The translations under genes and the position numbers were made by a program. Positions 1-9,526 of a DNA stretch of 56,373 nucleotides are shown here, in pieces. Each line of letters begins with the position of its first letter. Positions within the stretch are counted from its first letter, which is position 1. Below the pieces are notes generated by a model, which did no database searches, was not told the DNA's origin, and worked only from the letters and a program-made list of their open reading frames with translations. This DNA comes from a virus: positions 1-56,373 of the IMG/VR virus record IMGVR_UViG_3300029319_007099. One strand, 5' to 3'.

Positions 1-1
1 T

Positions 2-487
2 AATTTCTTTGGCACTGAAACAACTACAACAGAGTTTTCCACGCAACGGACACACTTTTTTTCAACACAGCAACCAATATTTGAAGATGCAAGTCCAGGA
101 ACTATAAATCAAGGTGGGTCAAACGCAAGTTATGAGTTCACTCTACCACTACCCACAAATATTTCATACCTTGATATTGTAGGCGTTCATATCAGAGTGA
201 GAGCGAGAACCACTAATGGTGATCCGGCTCAGTTATTTATTTCTCAAGGTGAAGGCATGACAGATGAGAGAGTCTTATCGGAAGTGGATGGAAACGGTGA
301 CGATAATCGTCACGAAAGGTCCTCTCCCTCTTTCATGATATACCCTGCTAAAATAAGCGGTAACGAAGATGCGCTATCATTTACCCTTAGGGGTTCTGGT
401 TCTGGTGCAGGTAAATTCTCGGTATATATTGATGCAATTGATTTCTTAGAAAGGCTAAGTGTTACAAATACGACCATAGGGGGTTAG
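2..487 (+). CDS. Partial virion protein (5' end outside window)
   Basis: An open frame runs without a stop from base 2 to the TAG at 485-487, giving about 161 residues whose beginning lies before the window. The visible part is rich in Thr, Ser and Gly with alternating hydrophobic residues, as in beta-rich phage fibre or decoration proteins. I recognise no catalytic motif. It is followed three bases later by another large virion-like gene and is part of the same rightward late block. A GTG at 197 could serve as a start, but the frame stays open well upstream of it, so a truncated longer gene is more likely. Function is inferred from context only. Confidence 0.6.
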   Translation, partial: NFFGTETTTTEFSTQRTHFFSTQQPIFEDASPGTINQGGSNASYEFTLPLPTNISYLDIVGVHIRVRARTTNGDPAQLFISQGEGMTDERVLSEVDGNGDDNRHERSSPSFMIYPAKISGNEDALSFTLRGSGSGAGKFSVYIDAIDFLERLSVTNTTIGG

Positions 488-490
488 TAA

Positions 491-3400
491 GTGGGCGACA
501 TTAATTTCGCTGATTGCTCTTTTGCGGAGCCTGGAACCTTCCCCGACCCAGACGAGGAAAATGAGGATCCCGATGGTGGTGGTACGGTTATCGTTCACCC
601 TGACCCGCCAACACCAGCAGGAGATGTAAAGACTGGCACTTGGCCTCCACCAGACAACGGTGGAGGTGGTGGTGGTCCACCAGATGATATAATTATTGTT
701 GTTCCTCCTAACTTAAAATGTCAGCCACAGGAGGATACCGAACCAATCATTGGTTGCATGGATCCCACTGCTGATAATTATGATCCTGATGCCACCATAC
801 CTTGTGATAATTGTTGTGAGTATGGAGGAGAAGGAGGCGGAGGAGGAGGTCCTACTACAGGTGAAGGGGACCCCACAATTGAAACCCTTTTAAGTGATGT
901 AGAAGTTTTCTCTTTTAACTTTGAGCAGTTTATACCTAGTGATGTTCCTGGGTATGAAGGCACTACAGTTTTTGATTCCACGCTACCAGATCAACCTTTT
1001 TCTATAAATATAGAAACAATTAGTTTAAGCTTTGAGGGTTCTGAAATAAACAGCATTCCTGGAGCAAATATAGTGGGAGAAATAAAAGACTTGCCTAATG
1101 TAGGTGCTGCCACAAACACTCCCTTTTTTCAGATTACTCTTCCTACAACTCCTGAAGCGATTCAGTATTACAAAGACAATGATATCACAGGCACAGTAAG
1201 AGCTAATTTTGATATCGTTTATTTGTCCGATATTCCAGGTGGAGAGGTCGAACTTGTTGAATTACACAGAGACAATGTAGATATAACCACAGCAATAGAG
1301 GTAGAGGTTTTGGGGGATGATCCTCCTGATCCTACAGATCCTGTAATTGAATATCCACAGCCAATGATAATGCACTACAATGCTGATTCTGAGGCGCAAG
1401 AAACATACTCACCCACTCAATGGGATTTAGGTGGTAATGTTGTAGAAAGTTATGTGATTGATGTCATTCCCTCTTACCCAGCGTTCCCACCAGAGGAGAA
1501 GTATTCGCCTGAAGATATCCTTTTTAACGAAGAAACTGGTCAAGTAACATTGTTACCTTTTCAGGGTGATTTATCTGAGCGGTTGCCTGGAGGCATTAGG
1601 ATAACTTTGTTCTTTAGCTTTTCTCAAAGCCAACAATTTGTAATACCACTATTACCTATTTCAGATGCACCCACTGAACCCCAGTTCTCTTATGAAGGTA
1701 CAACAGCAGTTCTTTACTACAACGCACCTTTTGATGCAGAGCCTACGATTGCTATTCCTAGTGTGTGGGATGTAGCGGGAAATGAGGTTTCTTTTGAGGT
1801 TGGACAATTACAGGTTATACCCGCTGGAGATGATGGTGAAGGAAATACATGGCCTTCCGACCCAGGAGATATTCAATCTGCTGAATTGAGTTTTGACCCC
1901 ATAACGGGAGCCATCTCAGTCACACCTTTTACAGGAGCTTTTTCTGTCGGTAATCTTCCTGGAGATAGTATATCGGTTATTATTTTCTGGTCAACATCAG
2001 ATGGAGAATACTCTGACACCATAGTTACAGAGGTTCCTTTGGCGTTAGCTGAGTGGCCTGGAAGTAATTTAGCCTTTACGGCGGGAGGAGGTCAAGGAAA
2101 CACTTTAGTGCAGAATCCTGTGACAGGTGGCAGAATTAACATACCTAACACTTACTTAACTCAAAATAGAAATCAACAAAACATAACCCCTGTTGCAAGA
2201 GTGGGTCGAAGGAATGGAGGCGTAACGAGATCGAATGTTGTTGTAAAAGCTAGACCGTTATCAACGGAAGCACAAATTAGAAAGTTAAAATCTTCTGCTT
2301 TTACGAACGGTATAACCTCTCAAAACTTTACATTTTATCAAACCTTTGTTCCATCCCCTTTCCTATCAGAGAACCTTGGGACAACAGGAGTTGATCTTTT
2401 TTCAGGTAAAGAAGATTTCACAATTAGGGCGATACAAGAAATAAACAGAAACCCACAGTTATACGAAGATTTTGCTTATAATTCAATAACAAGCAAGAAA
2501 GTTGAGGACTCTTTTAGTGAGCCAGTGAAAGCATTACTGCAAGGAAAAGTTTTTTCTGATGGAAGACCTTTAGCTAAAGTTCTCTCATCTGCGGTAAAAG
2601 ACGCTTTAATTTTTGACGAGGAGAAACTGTTTAATTTAAACAGCATACAGCAATTAACAGAGTCAGGCCAGTTCAGCACTGTTGAAATATATAAACGATC
2701 TTCCTCTGCTCTAAACCAAAGAGATGCGGTAAATTTATTAATTAATAATTCTCTTCCATTAGATCCCAATGAGTACAACATAAAAAATAAAAATAGGCTG
2801 TTGAACTGGAAAATCTTAGCAGAGGACATCGACAAAAGAGTTGTATACAAAAAGTCCGATTTAACAGAGACAAATATTTACTTGCCTAATGCAGAGACAT
2901 TAACTGTTGTTGATTCCACAGGCACCTCACATACAATAGATATGCAAGATGGTGATTACTTCTCTGTTGATACAGTAGATTCTGTTGATCGACTAACTGT
3001 TTTTTCTGATCGTGATAAAGCTAAAATTCTAAACTTGCAGGATACATCAAGGGCTTTTAATTTATGTAATAAAACCTATAAAATAGATATCTCTTGTAGC
3101 ACTCCTCCATCATCCTTGGTTGAATTATCTGTTGATTTGAACACTCCTCGTCAAGATTATTACATACTAACTTTAGATAAGACATCAATAGTAGATCAAG
3201 TATCCACAGACCCACTATTCAAAAGCACTAAAGCCACTTACAATTATGTAACAGACACGGCAACAATAGATGATTACATTAAAAATAAAGTGTTTCCGCA
3301 TTTTACAGTGATGATTAGGGATGATGATATGTTCATCAACCACTTGGAGGCTGGCGCATCAGTTACAGCATCTTTTCAAGATCTATCTTTGGATAATTAT

Positions 3401-4138
3401 TCTAACACTCCTGATGATGTTTATGTTAGAAGAATACCTTGGTTCTTTGTGATTGTGCCATCAGATAAAACTAGTGAAGTTTTTAGCCATAGAAGATCTA
3501 AATTTGAAGATTTTAATACAAGAGTTCTTTCGGTAGTTCCTGCCCCGCAAGTAAAAAATCACAGCACAGGAACATGGGCTCAACAATTTATTAGTGAAAC
3601 AGTCGTTACTGAAGGTGGCGTAAACTTTGGAGTAGATATAAGAGATGGAGTTATATATCAAGAGAACAGGGAATACTCTATTAATTATACAGCTTTAAAT
3701 GATTTTGATAACTATACAACAGGAGCACCAACAGTTCCTAGAAAGAGATTACCTGTAAATGAAACTTTGCTTGAGGTGTGCTCAATAAAAACAGATTTTA
3801 GTTTAGGAGAGCGTGATTCCATGTCTTTCTATGATTTGTATACAAGATTAAAACCAAGTGTTTTTAGATCTTTAGGTAATGACACAAATAATTTGGATAC
3901 TTTTAAAAATAACCTGACAAGAAATACTGTATCTACAGACAAAGATGTAAACGACACTTACTTTGTTAAAGTTAAAGAGTTGTCCAATATATCAAATAAG
4001 ACACCTACTGTCTTGTCTGATGATGACGCAACAACAACAGTAAGCATATTCAGCAAAAGTAAAACAACCGCAGAGGATGTGGGTGCCGCTGCTCCCGCGC
4101 CTGAGGATCGTAGTGGTGATATAGGAGGCATTGGTTAA
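491..4138 (+). CDS. Large modular virion protein with duplicated beta domains and a Ca-binding-like Cys/Asp motif
   Basis: 1215 residues from a GTG start three bases after the previous stop. Residues 1-130 are very rich in Pro, Gly and Asp and carry a motif at 88-111 (GCMDPTADNYDPDA followed by a Cys cluster), a type of Asp/Asn-rich repeat found in many marine bacterial and phage surface proteins and thought to bind calcium. Two related segments at about 289-390 and 404-517 share the pattern YNA..., W-D-(L/V)-x-G-N, TG-x-(I/V)-x-(V/L)-x-PF and LPG, which looks like a tandem Ig-like duplication. The rest is Ser/Thr/Asn-rich with no enzyme motif. Probably a structural, host-contacting or baseplate-associated protein. 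I cannot assign it to a T4 gene. Confidence 0.65.
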   Translation: MGDINFADCSFAEPGTFPDPDEENEDPDGGGTVIVHPDPPTPAGDVKTGTWPPPDNGGGGGGPPDDIIIVVPPNLKCQPQEDTEPIIGCMDPTADNYDPDATIPCDNCCEYGGEGGGGGGPTTGEGDPTIETLLSDVEVFSFNFEQFIPSDVPGYEGTTVFDSTLPDQPFSINIETISLSFEGSEINSIPGANIVGEIKDLPNVGAATNTPFFQITLPTTPEAIQYYKDNDITGTVRANFDIVYLSDIPGGEVELVELHRDNVDITTAIEVEVLGDDPPDPTDPVIEYPQPMIMHYNADSEAQETYSPTQWDLGGNVVESYVIDVIPSYPAFPPEEKYSPEDILFNEETGQVTLLPFQGDLSERLPGGIRITLFFSFSQSQQFVIPLLPISDAPTEPQFSYEGTTAVLYYNAPFDAEPTIAIPSVWDVAGNEVSFEVGQLQVIPAGDDGEGNTWPSDPGDIQSAELSFDPITGAISVTPFTGAFSVGNLPGDSISVIIFWSTSDGEYSDTIVTEVPLALAEWPGSNLAFTAGGGQGNTLVQNPVTGGRINIPNTYLTQNRNQQNITPVARVGRRNGGVTRSNVVVKARPLSTEAQIRKLKSSAFTNGITSQNFTFYQTFVPSPFLSENLGTTGVDLFSGKEDFTIRAIQEINRNPQLYEDFAYNSITSKKVEDSFSEPVKALLQGKVFSDGRPLAKVLSSAVKDALIFDEEKLFNLNSIQQLTESGQFSTVEIYKRSSSALNQRDAVNLLINNSLPLDPNEYNIKNKNRLLNWKILAEDIDKRVVYKKSDLTETNIYLPNAETLTVVDSTGTSHTIDMQDGDYFSVDTVDSVDRLTVFSDRDKAKILNLQDTSRAFNLCNKTYKIDISCSTPPSSLVELSVDLNTPRQDYYILTLDKTSIVDQVSTDPLFKSTKATYNYVTDTATIDDYIKNKVFPHFTVMIRDDDMFINHLEAGASVTASFQDLSLDNYSNTPDDVYVRRIPWFFVIVPSDKTSEVFSHRRSKFEDFNTRVLSVVPAPQVKNHSTGTWAQQFISETVVTEGGVNFGVDIRDGVIYQENREYSINYTALNDFDNYTTGAPTVPRKRLPVNETLLEVCSIKTDFSLGERDSMSFYDLYTRLKPSVFRSLGNDTNNLDTFKNNLTRNTVSTDKDVNDTYFVKVKELSNISNKTPTVLSDDDATTTVSIFSKSKTTAEDVGAAAPAPEDRSGDIGGIG

Positions 4139-4140
4139 TT

Positions 4141-4875
4141 ATGGCTTTTATATTGTTGGAGGGTGATACAGGTGATGGAGTTTGTTTGTCTCCTGAGCAT
4201 AATGTTCTTGGTATTCAGGTGCCGACAAACGCAACTACAGTATTTGATGATATTTTAGCTAAAAATACAGAAATAGGTAATCGGCCTATAGTCTTACGAG
4301 ATTCAAAAGGAACAGCCACATGTGGACATACAACAACAGCTACTACAGGAACCACAGCAGCAGCAGGTAGAGTTTTTTGTGAAAATAAAGGTGTTCATTG
4401 CGATACTATTGAATTTGGAACAGGGGTTTTTGATCAGGGTGGTAACTACATCGCAAATCAGGCGACTAATTTTAGTGTTCTTGTGAACGGTAGTGGTTTT
4501 CCACCCAAAATTCAAGGAGTGGTTGCCACTGAATCTTTACCTCGCCCCTTCCAAGCTCAGTCTGAAGGCACAGAAGGGTTTGATTTTGAGATTTATGGTA
4601 AAAACCTATTACTTTTTGGTGTGCCTATAGTTAGATTTGGTTCGGAAACTCTAAACTTAGAGGATATGTTGCTTATTCCTACCGATCCAATCACAGGAAT
4701 TTCTACAGGCCCTTTAAGTTATTCTAGAAGTAATCAAATACTGTCTTTCCCTTATGAGAGAATACTTTTTTCTGTTCCTGCGGGAGAGGAAGGCACTAGA
4801 GTTTCAGTGGCAGTTCAAACAACGGAGGGTCAGGATCGTATTAGAAATGTTTTTGAGTATACTGAGCAGAATTAA
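4141..4875 (+). CDS. Putative virion protein, unknown
   Basis: 244 residues, starting two bases after the preceding stop and so probably translated with it. The N-terminal third has a run of Thr/Ala (around residues 60-75) flanked by several cysteines (C-G-H..., F-C-E-N, G-V-H-C). The C-terminal half alternates hydrophobic and polar residues like a beta sandwich and ends in an acidic tail. No family recognised. Its place between a large virion protein and the prohead core genes suggests a structural role such as a fibre, chaperone or decoration protein. An AT-rich gap with a putative late promoter follows. Confidence 0.5.
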   Translation: MAFILLEGDTGDGVCLSPEHNVLGIQVPTNATTVFDDILAKNTEIGNRPIVLRDSKGTATCGHTTTATTGTTAAAGRVFCENKGVHCDTIEFGTGVFDQGGNYIANQATNFSVLVNGSGFPPKIQGVVATESLPRPFQAQSEGTEGFDFEIYGKNLLLFGVPIVRFGSETLNLEDMLLIPTDPITGISTGPLSYSRSNQILSFPYERILFSVPAGEEGTRVSVAVQTTEGQDRIRNVFEYTEQN

Positions 4876-4902
4876 TTTTTTTTGGCCCTTAGTGTCGAAC
4901 AT

Positions 4903-4914
4903 GAGTAAATACTC
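4903..4914 (+). promoter_or_regulatory. Candidate late promoter (AGTAAATACTC)
   Basis: The 85-base gap before the prohead genes contains GAGTAAATACTC. The core TAAATACTC matches the T4 late promoter element TATAAATACTC except at its first two bases, and a gp55-like late sigma is encoded at 18904-19245. A start about 6 nt downstream would give a leader of about 40 nt ending in the CGGAG ribosome site of the 4961 gene. The same TAAATAC core recurs in the gaps at 11977 and 51296. GAGT/ACTC can also pair around the AAAT, and GGG-TTTTCG-CCC follows. Confidence 0.45.
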
Positions 4915-4960
4915 GTAGAGGGTTTTCGCCCTTATTCAATAATAACGGAGTTATAATATT

Positions 4961-5461
4961 ATGGATTTTAGTCAGAATGTAGACAAGGAATTTGTCAACA
5001 GTATTCTTGAAAGTTCACTTTGGCAGAAAGCCAATGTTGAAGTAAAGAAAAGTGAAGTTGTTAGCGAAGAAGCTAATGAGGGCGAGATTGAAGTCGTTGA
5101 TGAGTACCAGGATGGTCTCGCAAACGAATACGATGAGCCCACCACCATAGATGATGGTGACACAGATTACTCAGAGGATTCATTTACTTTGGACGATCTT
5201 CAGTATGTTCTTGATAACTTAGAGGACGAGGATCTCATGGAACACGCCATGAACATGCTTGATGTTTTTGATGTGGCTTATGAGCAGCTTTCTGAGGACT
5301 CTGATGAAGAGTATGAAGAGGATGTCGAGGAAGACGAGGAGGACGAAGACGCTGATGAGCTTGAGGAGAACATTGAAAAGGGTTACGGCGCTGGTGCCCC
5401 TCCTCATAGTGCAGCAGCCAAAAAGATTCACAAGAAGCGCATGATGCGTAAGAAGAAGTGA
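4961..5461 (+). CDS. Acidic prohead core protein (gp67-like by position)
   Basis: 166 residues. The middle (about 95-145) is an almost continuous Asp/Glu run, and the last 20 residues are strongly basic (KKIHKKRMMRKKK). T4 gp67 is a small, very acidic prohead core protein encoded two genes before protease gp21, and this gene sits three genes before the protease here, so a core or scaffold-accessory role is likely. That is inference from position and composition, not sequence homology. CGGAG lies 10 nt before the ATG, with TATAAT in the spacer. The stop overlaps a possible GTG start of the next gene. Confidence 0.5.
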   Translation: MDFSQNVDKEFVNSILESSLWQKANVEVKKSEVVSEEANEGEIEVVDEYQDGLANEYDEPTTIDDGDTDYSEDSFTLDDLQYVLDNLEDEDLMEHAMNMLDVFDVAYEQLSEDSDEEYEEDVEEDEEDEDADELEENIEKGYGAGAPPHSAAAKKIHKKRMMRKKK

Positions 5462-5463
5462 GC

Positions 5464-5925
5464 ATGAACGAAATAGATATTGCAAGCTTCGCTGAAAGTC
5501 TTTTAGAAGAAGAAGTATCTAAGGGAAAGCCTGTGCAGTTCGCCGCTGCACAGGCTCCCGATGCTCCTGATGTATCAGATGTTCAGGTTTCTCACGATTT
5601 TGCATCTCAAATTTTAACCGAAAGTTTTTCGGTTGCTCCAACCCAAAGACCTGTTGCTAAGGTTGCACCAAAAGTTGAGGAGCCTAAGCCAGAGCGTATT
5701 AATGAAGAAAGCGTCTACAAGCAACATCTTTTAAACGAATACAAAAAGAAGGTCGATGATTTGAAGGAGTTAGTTTCAATTATGGAGTCTTTAGGTATCG
5801 TAGGCACTGGTGCTGCGACAGGAGCGACTTTTACCACTTCTCTAGGAACAGGTCCTATGGGTGGAAAAAAAGCAAAGAAAAAGAAACAAAGAAAACAGCA
5901 TGTCCCTGGTAGATATAGTCGCTGA
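5464..5925 (+). CDS. Putative prohead core protein (gp68 position)
   Basis: 153 residues starting at ATG 5464, two bases after the preceding stop; a GTG at 5458 in the same frame overlaps that stop and is less likely. The N-terminus (ASFAESLLEEEV) resembles the short amphipathic leader of T4 internal head proteins. A helical section follows near 85-105, then a Gly/Thr stretch and a very basic tail (KKAKKKKQRK). It occupies the place of T4 gene 68 (core protein) between the acidic core gene and the protease. No homologue recognised by sequence. Its 3' end overlaps the next gene by 26 bases. Confidence 0.45.
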   Translation: MNEIDIASFAESLLEEEVSKGKPVQFAAAQAPDAPDVSDVQVSHDFASQILTESFSVAPTQRPVAKVAPKVEEPKPERINEESVYKQHLLNEYKKKVDDLKELVSIMESLGIVGTGAATGATFTTSLGTGPMGGKKAKKKKQRKQHVPGRYSR

Positions 5926-6271
5926 ATCAAAAGCTAGGCCTTCAAAAAGAGGATCTTACCACACCTTAAAAGATGGTGTGGTATCATCCAAAAAATCTAA
6001 GGTTATAAATTATCCAAGTATAAAGGTGGCTTTGAGAAGAGGCTATCCAGGGCAGATTTTTTCTACAAAAGGTGCAGCGAGGCTTTATGTTATAAGCAAG
6101 GCTGGTTGGGGTAAGAAAAGCTCTGGCAAAATAGCTAAAGGGTTTACTCCTGGTTCGGCAACTCCCTCCGCAAAATGGGATAGCATCAAGGGACACTCAG
6201 TAAGAACCATGAAAAAACACGGGAAACAACGGTCCCGAAAATTTGAAAAATACAAGGTAAAGAAAAAATGA
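5900..6271 (+). CDS. Small basic head-region protein, unknown
   Basis: 123 residues from ATG 5900, inside the end of the preceding gene. A GTG at 5861 would lengthen it into that gene's poly-Lys segment and is less plausible. Lys/Arg make up roughly a quarter of the protein, especially the C-terminus (RSRKFEKYKVKKK). The N-terminus MSLVDIVAESK could be a short core-targeting leader ending in a Glu cleavage site of the gp21 type. Packaged basic proteins in T4-like heads bind DNA. That role fits but is unproven. It overlaps the protease start by four bases (ATGA). Confidence 0.4.
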   Translation: MSLVDIVAESKARPSKRGSYHTLKDGVVSSKKSKVINYPSIKVALRRGYPGQIFSTKGAARLYVISKAGWGKKSSGKIAKGFTPGSATPSAKWDSIKGHSVRTMKKHGKQRSRKFEKYKVKKK

Positions 6272-7134
6272 TTTTAACAGATACATTTATTGTAGAAAGA
6301 GCCGAACTGATAACAGAAAACAGGGGAGGCAAAAAAACTCCAATCTTAAGAGGGGTTTTTGGTCGTTGTGAGGAGAAGAACAACAACGGCAGAGTTTATT
6401 CTAAAAACATTTTAGAAAGAGAAGTAAAAAGAATTGGCGATGCCATGACTGAGAGAAGATTACTTGGTGAGTTAGATCACCCAAGCCATGATTCAGTTAA
6501 ATTAACCAATGTATCTCACTTAATTACAGGCCTTAGTTTTAAAAACAATGAGTTAATAGGCGAGTGTGAGCTTTTAGACACACCCGCAGGTAAAGTTGCT
6601 CAAGCTTTGGTTGAGGGTGGAGTTAAAGTAGGTATTTCATCCAGAGGCATGGGAACTCTTTCGGAGGAGGCAGACGGAACCAAGAGGGTTAACGAAGATT
6701 TTAGATTAGTGACCTTTGATCTTGTCGCTGATCCCTCAACTAGGGGTGCGTTCCCTGGTATATCTGAGTCTTCTCAATCAGGTTTGGTTGATGAAATCGT
6801 AAAGGACACACTTGATAAGGCAGCAAGGGAAAAAGTTTTCACTACTTTACTTAAGGACAAGTTAAGAGAGAAATCTGCTGAGTTTGCCACTCAAGACCCA
6901 GGCCCTATGGCAAAAGGTAAGCCTGAACTAGTTAAGCAAAATAAAAAGAAGCCTAGTGTTGAAGAGCCTTTCCGCAACTGGGAGGATTTTTATGGAGCTT
7001 ATACTGGGAAACCTAGGGCGAAAAGAACCCGAGGCTACCAGGACTTTGATAGTGTAACAGAGCCAGCAGAAGTTTATGAAAATAAGTTTGCTGCTTTGAA
7101 AGGTATTTTAACAGAAAACTTTAGAAAAAATTAA
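6268..7134 (+). CDS. 21: Prohead core protease (T4 gp21 family)
   Basis: 288 residues. The first 170 match the T4 gp21 / herpesvirus-type assembly protease fold: GRVYSKNILEREV near 41-53, the His motif GELDHPSH with H71, the catalytic Ser region VGISSRG at 121-127, and the later DLVADPS segment. In T4 this serine protease matures inside the prohead, cleaves scaffold, core proteins and the capsid protein after (L/I)-x-Glu, and destroys itself. The C-terminal 110 residues are charged and may be the autocleaved or scaffold-binding part. It is followed by scaffold and capsid genes exactly as in T4. Start ATG overlaps the previous stop. Confidence 0.9.
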   Translation: MILTDTFIVERAELITENRGGKKTPILRGVFGRCEEKNNNGRVYSKNILEREVKRIGDAMTERRLLGELDHPSHDSVKLTNVSHLITGLSFKNNELIGECELLDTPAGKVAQALVEGGVKVGISSRGMGTLSEEADGTKRVNEDFRLVTFDLVADPSTRGAFPGISESSQSGLVDEIVKDTLDKAAREKVFTTLLKDKLREKSAEFATQDPGPMAKGKPELVKQNKKKPSVEEPFRNWEDFYGAYTGKPRAKRTRGYQDFDSVTEPAEVYENKFAALKGILTENFRKN

Positions 7135-7181
7135 CCTCTTTTTTTTAGGGGTGTACATACTTATAGACACGGAGTTTAAAT

Positions 7182-7808
7182 ATGAGTAAATTCGATAGTA
7201 TTTCACAACTTCTCCCTGAGGGGCTAACCGAGGAGACCGTTTCTGAGATCGCCACCCTCGTCAATGAGGTTATTTCAGAGGAAGTTGAGAACAAAGTAAA
7301 AGATTTAGAAAACAAAGTTCATGGTTTTCTTCGTATGAAAATTGACGAAGTAAAGTCTCACGCCATGGCTGAACTTGAGCAAGAAAACGAGACCTTCAAG
7401 AACGCCCGTATCTTTGAATCACTTAAGGCTTTGATGGCTTTAGAGCTTAACGCTGATGATGAGGATAATGCAATCTCACAAACCAGGAAAGAGTTTGATG
7501 AAGTTCAAGAAGAAAATGATGTTCTCGTTAGAGAATTAAACTCAGCTTTAACTGAGTGCTCAAAGTTAGAAAATACCTTAAGAGTTTTATCTGAGAAGAT
7601 TGAGATTCTTGAGGAAGAAAAGGAAAACCTTCATGAATCCGTTGTGGTTCTAGAGGAATCCGCTAGGCTACCTTTTGAAAGTAATGAAAAGGCAGTCGTT
7701 ATCTCTGAGCAAGTAGATGAAGAGATAACACAAGAAACAGTTGAACCTCATGATGGTAATGAGTTTATCAACGAAGATATGATGGCTTTTATGCCCTTTA
7801 AAAAATAA
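7182..7808 (+). CDS. 22: Prohead scaffolding protein (T4 gp22-like)
   Basis: 208 residues, almost wholly predicted helix. Heptad-like Leu/Val/Ile spacing and many Glu/Lys from about residue 20 to 165 indicate long coiled coils, and the C-terminus is acidic and ends FMPFKK. It lies between protease gp21 and major capsid gp23, the T4 position of gene 22, whose product forms the core around which the head assembles and is then degraded. CGGAG 8 nt before the ATG supports the start. The 47-base gap before it holds a T-rich stretch but no clear terminator. Assignment rests on position plus coiled-coil character. Confidence 0.75.
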   Translation: MSKFDSISQLLPEGLTEETVSEIATLVNEVISEEVENKVKDLENKVHGFLRMKIDEVKSHAMAELEQENETFKNARIFESLKALMALELNADDEDNAISQTRKEFDEVQEENDVLVRELNSALTECSKLENTLRVLSEKIEILEEEKENLHESVVVLEESARLPFESNEKAVVISEQVDEEITQETVEPHDGNEFINEDMMAFMPFKK

Positions 7809-7824
7809 TTGGAGATTATAAAAA

Positions 7825-9453
7825 ATGGAAATTAATGTGACTGGCGATGTCGCCAATGAAACAGTCCAAAAATGGTCTCCTGTATTAGAAGGAATAGAAA
7901 GCGAGTATACAAAGAGAGTTACTGCACAACTTTTAGAGAACCAAGCAAAGGCAATCATCTCCGAGAAAGTTCGGATGGATGAGGATGTTGCTCAGGGTAT
8001 CGGTGGCACCACAACCACCACACGCCTTGGTGCTTTCCAGAAGTTTGCATTCCCTCTCGTTCGTCGCGTCTATCCTGAGCTAATCGCCAACAACATCGTT
8101 GGAGTTCAGCCTATGCAGGGTCCTGTTTCCCAGATTTTCTATCTAGGAAACTCTCGTAGAGATGGGCTTGCTGGTACACCCGAGCAAGCAATTTACAGTA
8201 AGTACAACCTCACCTATAGAGGTCTTACTGCTGGTCAGATCATGGCAAGTGGTACTGGTAACTATCAAACTGATGGTACTGCCACTGGTCCTGGCCTTCC
8301 TGATGGTGCTCCTGGTGTTGGCTTCGATGTAAGTGACATCATGAACGCTACCTCTGGTGCCCCCTCAACCACCATCGGCGGTAAGATCGCTGATTTCCCA
8401 ACACCTGGGAAAATGCGTGGTCTCGCTACTGGCCCTGCAAGCCTCTTAGGCTTCAATGTTTCGGCTGGTGAGCGTCTTGAGGGTTCTGGCATCCCAGAGA
8501 TGATGTTCAACATTGAGCAGCAGCCAGTAGCCGCCCGTACCCGTAAGATGAGAGCCCTTTGGACTCTTGAGGCTTCTCAAGACCTTCGCGCTTATCACAA
8601 CCTTGACCTTGAGCAAGAGCTTACCGACCTTCTTGGTAAGGAGCTTCGCCTTGAGATCGACCGTGAGATCGTTGAAGACCTTAGAATGCTTGCTTACGGT
8701 ATCAACAAGATTGGCGAGTACGGCGACTCTGGTAACGACACCTTCTGGAACGCAAGAAACCTTGATCAGTCTTACGCAGGGGACACAGGAACTAACTTCA
8801 AGTTCGAGCCTGATTTCACTGGTGCAAGCAGCATGGACTACGATTTCACTGGTCGTTACACCCACAACAAGCCTAAGGATTACGACAATGTTTTCCTTAT
8901 TGATTTCTCTGACTCAACTCTTGGTTTCGCACCACAGCATGTTGGTCATGTTTATGCTAACCTAATGGCACTTTGCCATAGGGCAGCAACCGATATCTAC
9001 AAGTCCACCCTTCGTGGTCCTGGCAACTTCATCGTCACCTCCCCCACCGTTGCAGCCATGCTTCACGCAGCCGCACGAATGGAAGGTGGTGTCCAGAATG
9101 TTGACGGTCCCACAAACATGAATGGTGCCCGTGTTGAGTATCGTGGTAAGCTTGGTGGTCAATTCGACCTCTATGTTGATCCTCTTTATCCTGAGGACGA
9201 GATCATGGTTGGTTACAAAGGTGCCAATGCTATGGATTCTGGTTATGTGTATGCCCCATACATCCCACTCCAGCAGACACCCACCATCACCGACCCTGAG
9301 ACTTTCCAACCCAGAAAGGGTATCATCACCCGTTACGGTAAGGCAGCAGTTGCTCCCGCATCAAGATTCTACAGAATCATTAGATTGATCGGCCCAACCG
9401 CCAACTACCTCTTCACACCATTCGTCGCTGTGAAGAACAACTCCTGGGCATAA
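7825..9453 (+). CDS. 23: Major capsid protein (T4 gp23 family)
   Basis: 542 residues, close to T4 gp23 (521). The region around residues 65-105 carries the hallmark LGAFQKFAFPLVRRVYPELI and VGVQPMQGPV, and the C-terminal half keeps the T4-like GNFIVTSPTVAAML and GRLGGQ-type segments of the HK97 fold. The N-terminal ~60 residues are probably removed by the gp21 protease on maturation. Codon use is visibly more C-ending (GGT/AAC/TTC) than in flanking genes, as expected for the most highly made protein. GGAG lies 10 nt upstream of the ATG and a strong terminator follows directly. Confidence 0.95.
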   Translation: MEINVTGDVANETVQKWSPVLEGIESEYTKRVTAQLLENQAKAIISEKVRMDEDVAQGIGGTTTTTRLGAFQKFAFPLVRRVYPELIANNIVGVQPMQGPVSQIFYLGNSRRDGLAGTPEQAIYSKYNLTYRGLTAGQIMASGTGNYQTDGTATGPGLPDGAPGVGFDVSDIMNATSGAPSTTIGGKIADFPTPGKMRGLATGPASLLGFNVSAGERLEGSGIPEMMFNIEQQPVAARTRKMRALWTLEASQDLRAYHNLDLEQELTDLLGKELRLEIDREIVEDLRMLAYGINKIGEYGDSGNDTFWNARNLDQSYAGDTGTNFKFEPDFTGASSMDYDFTGRYTHNKPKDYDNVFLIDFSDSTLGFAPQHVGHVYANLMALCHRAATDIYKSTLRGPGNFIVTSPTVAAMLHAAARMEGGVQNVDGPTNMNGARVEYRGKLGGQFDLYVDPLYPEDEIMVGYKGANAMDSGYVYAPYIPLQQTPTITDPETFQPRKGIITRYGKAAVAPASRFYRIIRLIGPTANYLFTPFVAVKNNSWA

Positions 9454-9475
9454 TATTCTTTAGGATATTTTTAAA

Positions 9476-9517
9476 AAGGGTGGGGGAACTTTTCCCCCAC
9501 CCTTCTTTCTTTTTTAA
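9476..9517 (+). terminator. Strong Rho-independent terminator after capsid gene
   Basis: A perfect 13-bp stem (AAGGGTGGGGGAA paired with TTCCCCCACCCTT) with a CTT loop is followed by CTTCTTTCTTTTTT. It would insulate the head block from the neck/tail block. Confidence 0.92.
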
Positions 9518-9526
9518 CTATATATA

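Noticed and set aside
8446-8965. Long open frames on both strands inside the major capsid gene (minus 8446-8865, plus 8567-8965).
   Set aside because: They are shadows of the gp23 gene produced by its biased codon use, lack ribosome sites and have low-complexity Leu/Ser/Thr content.
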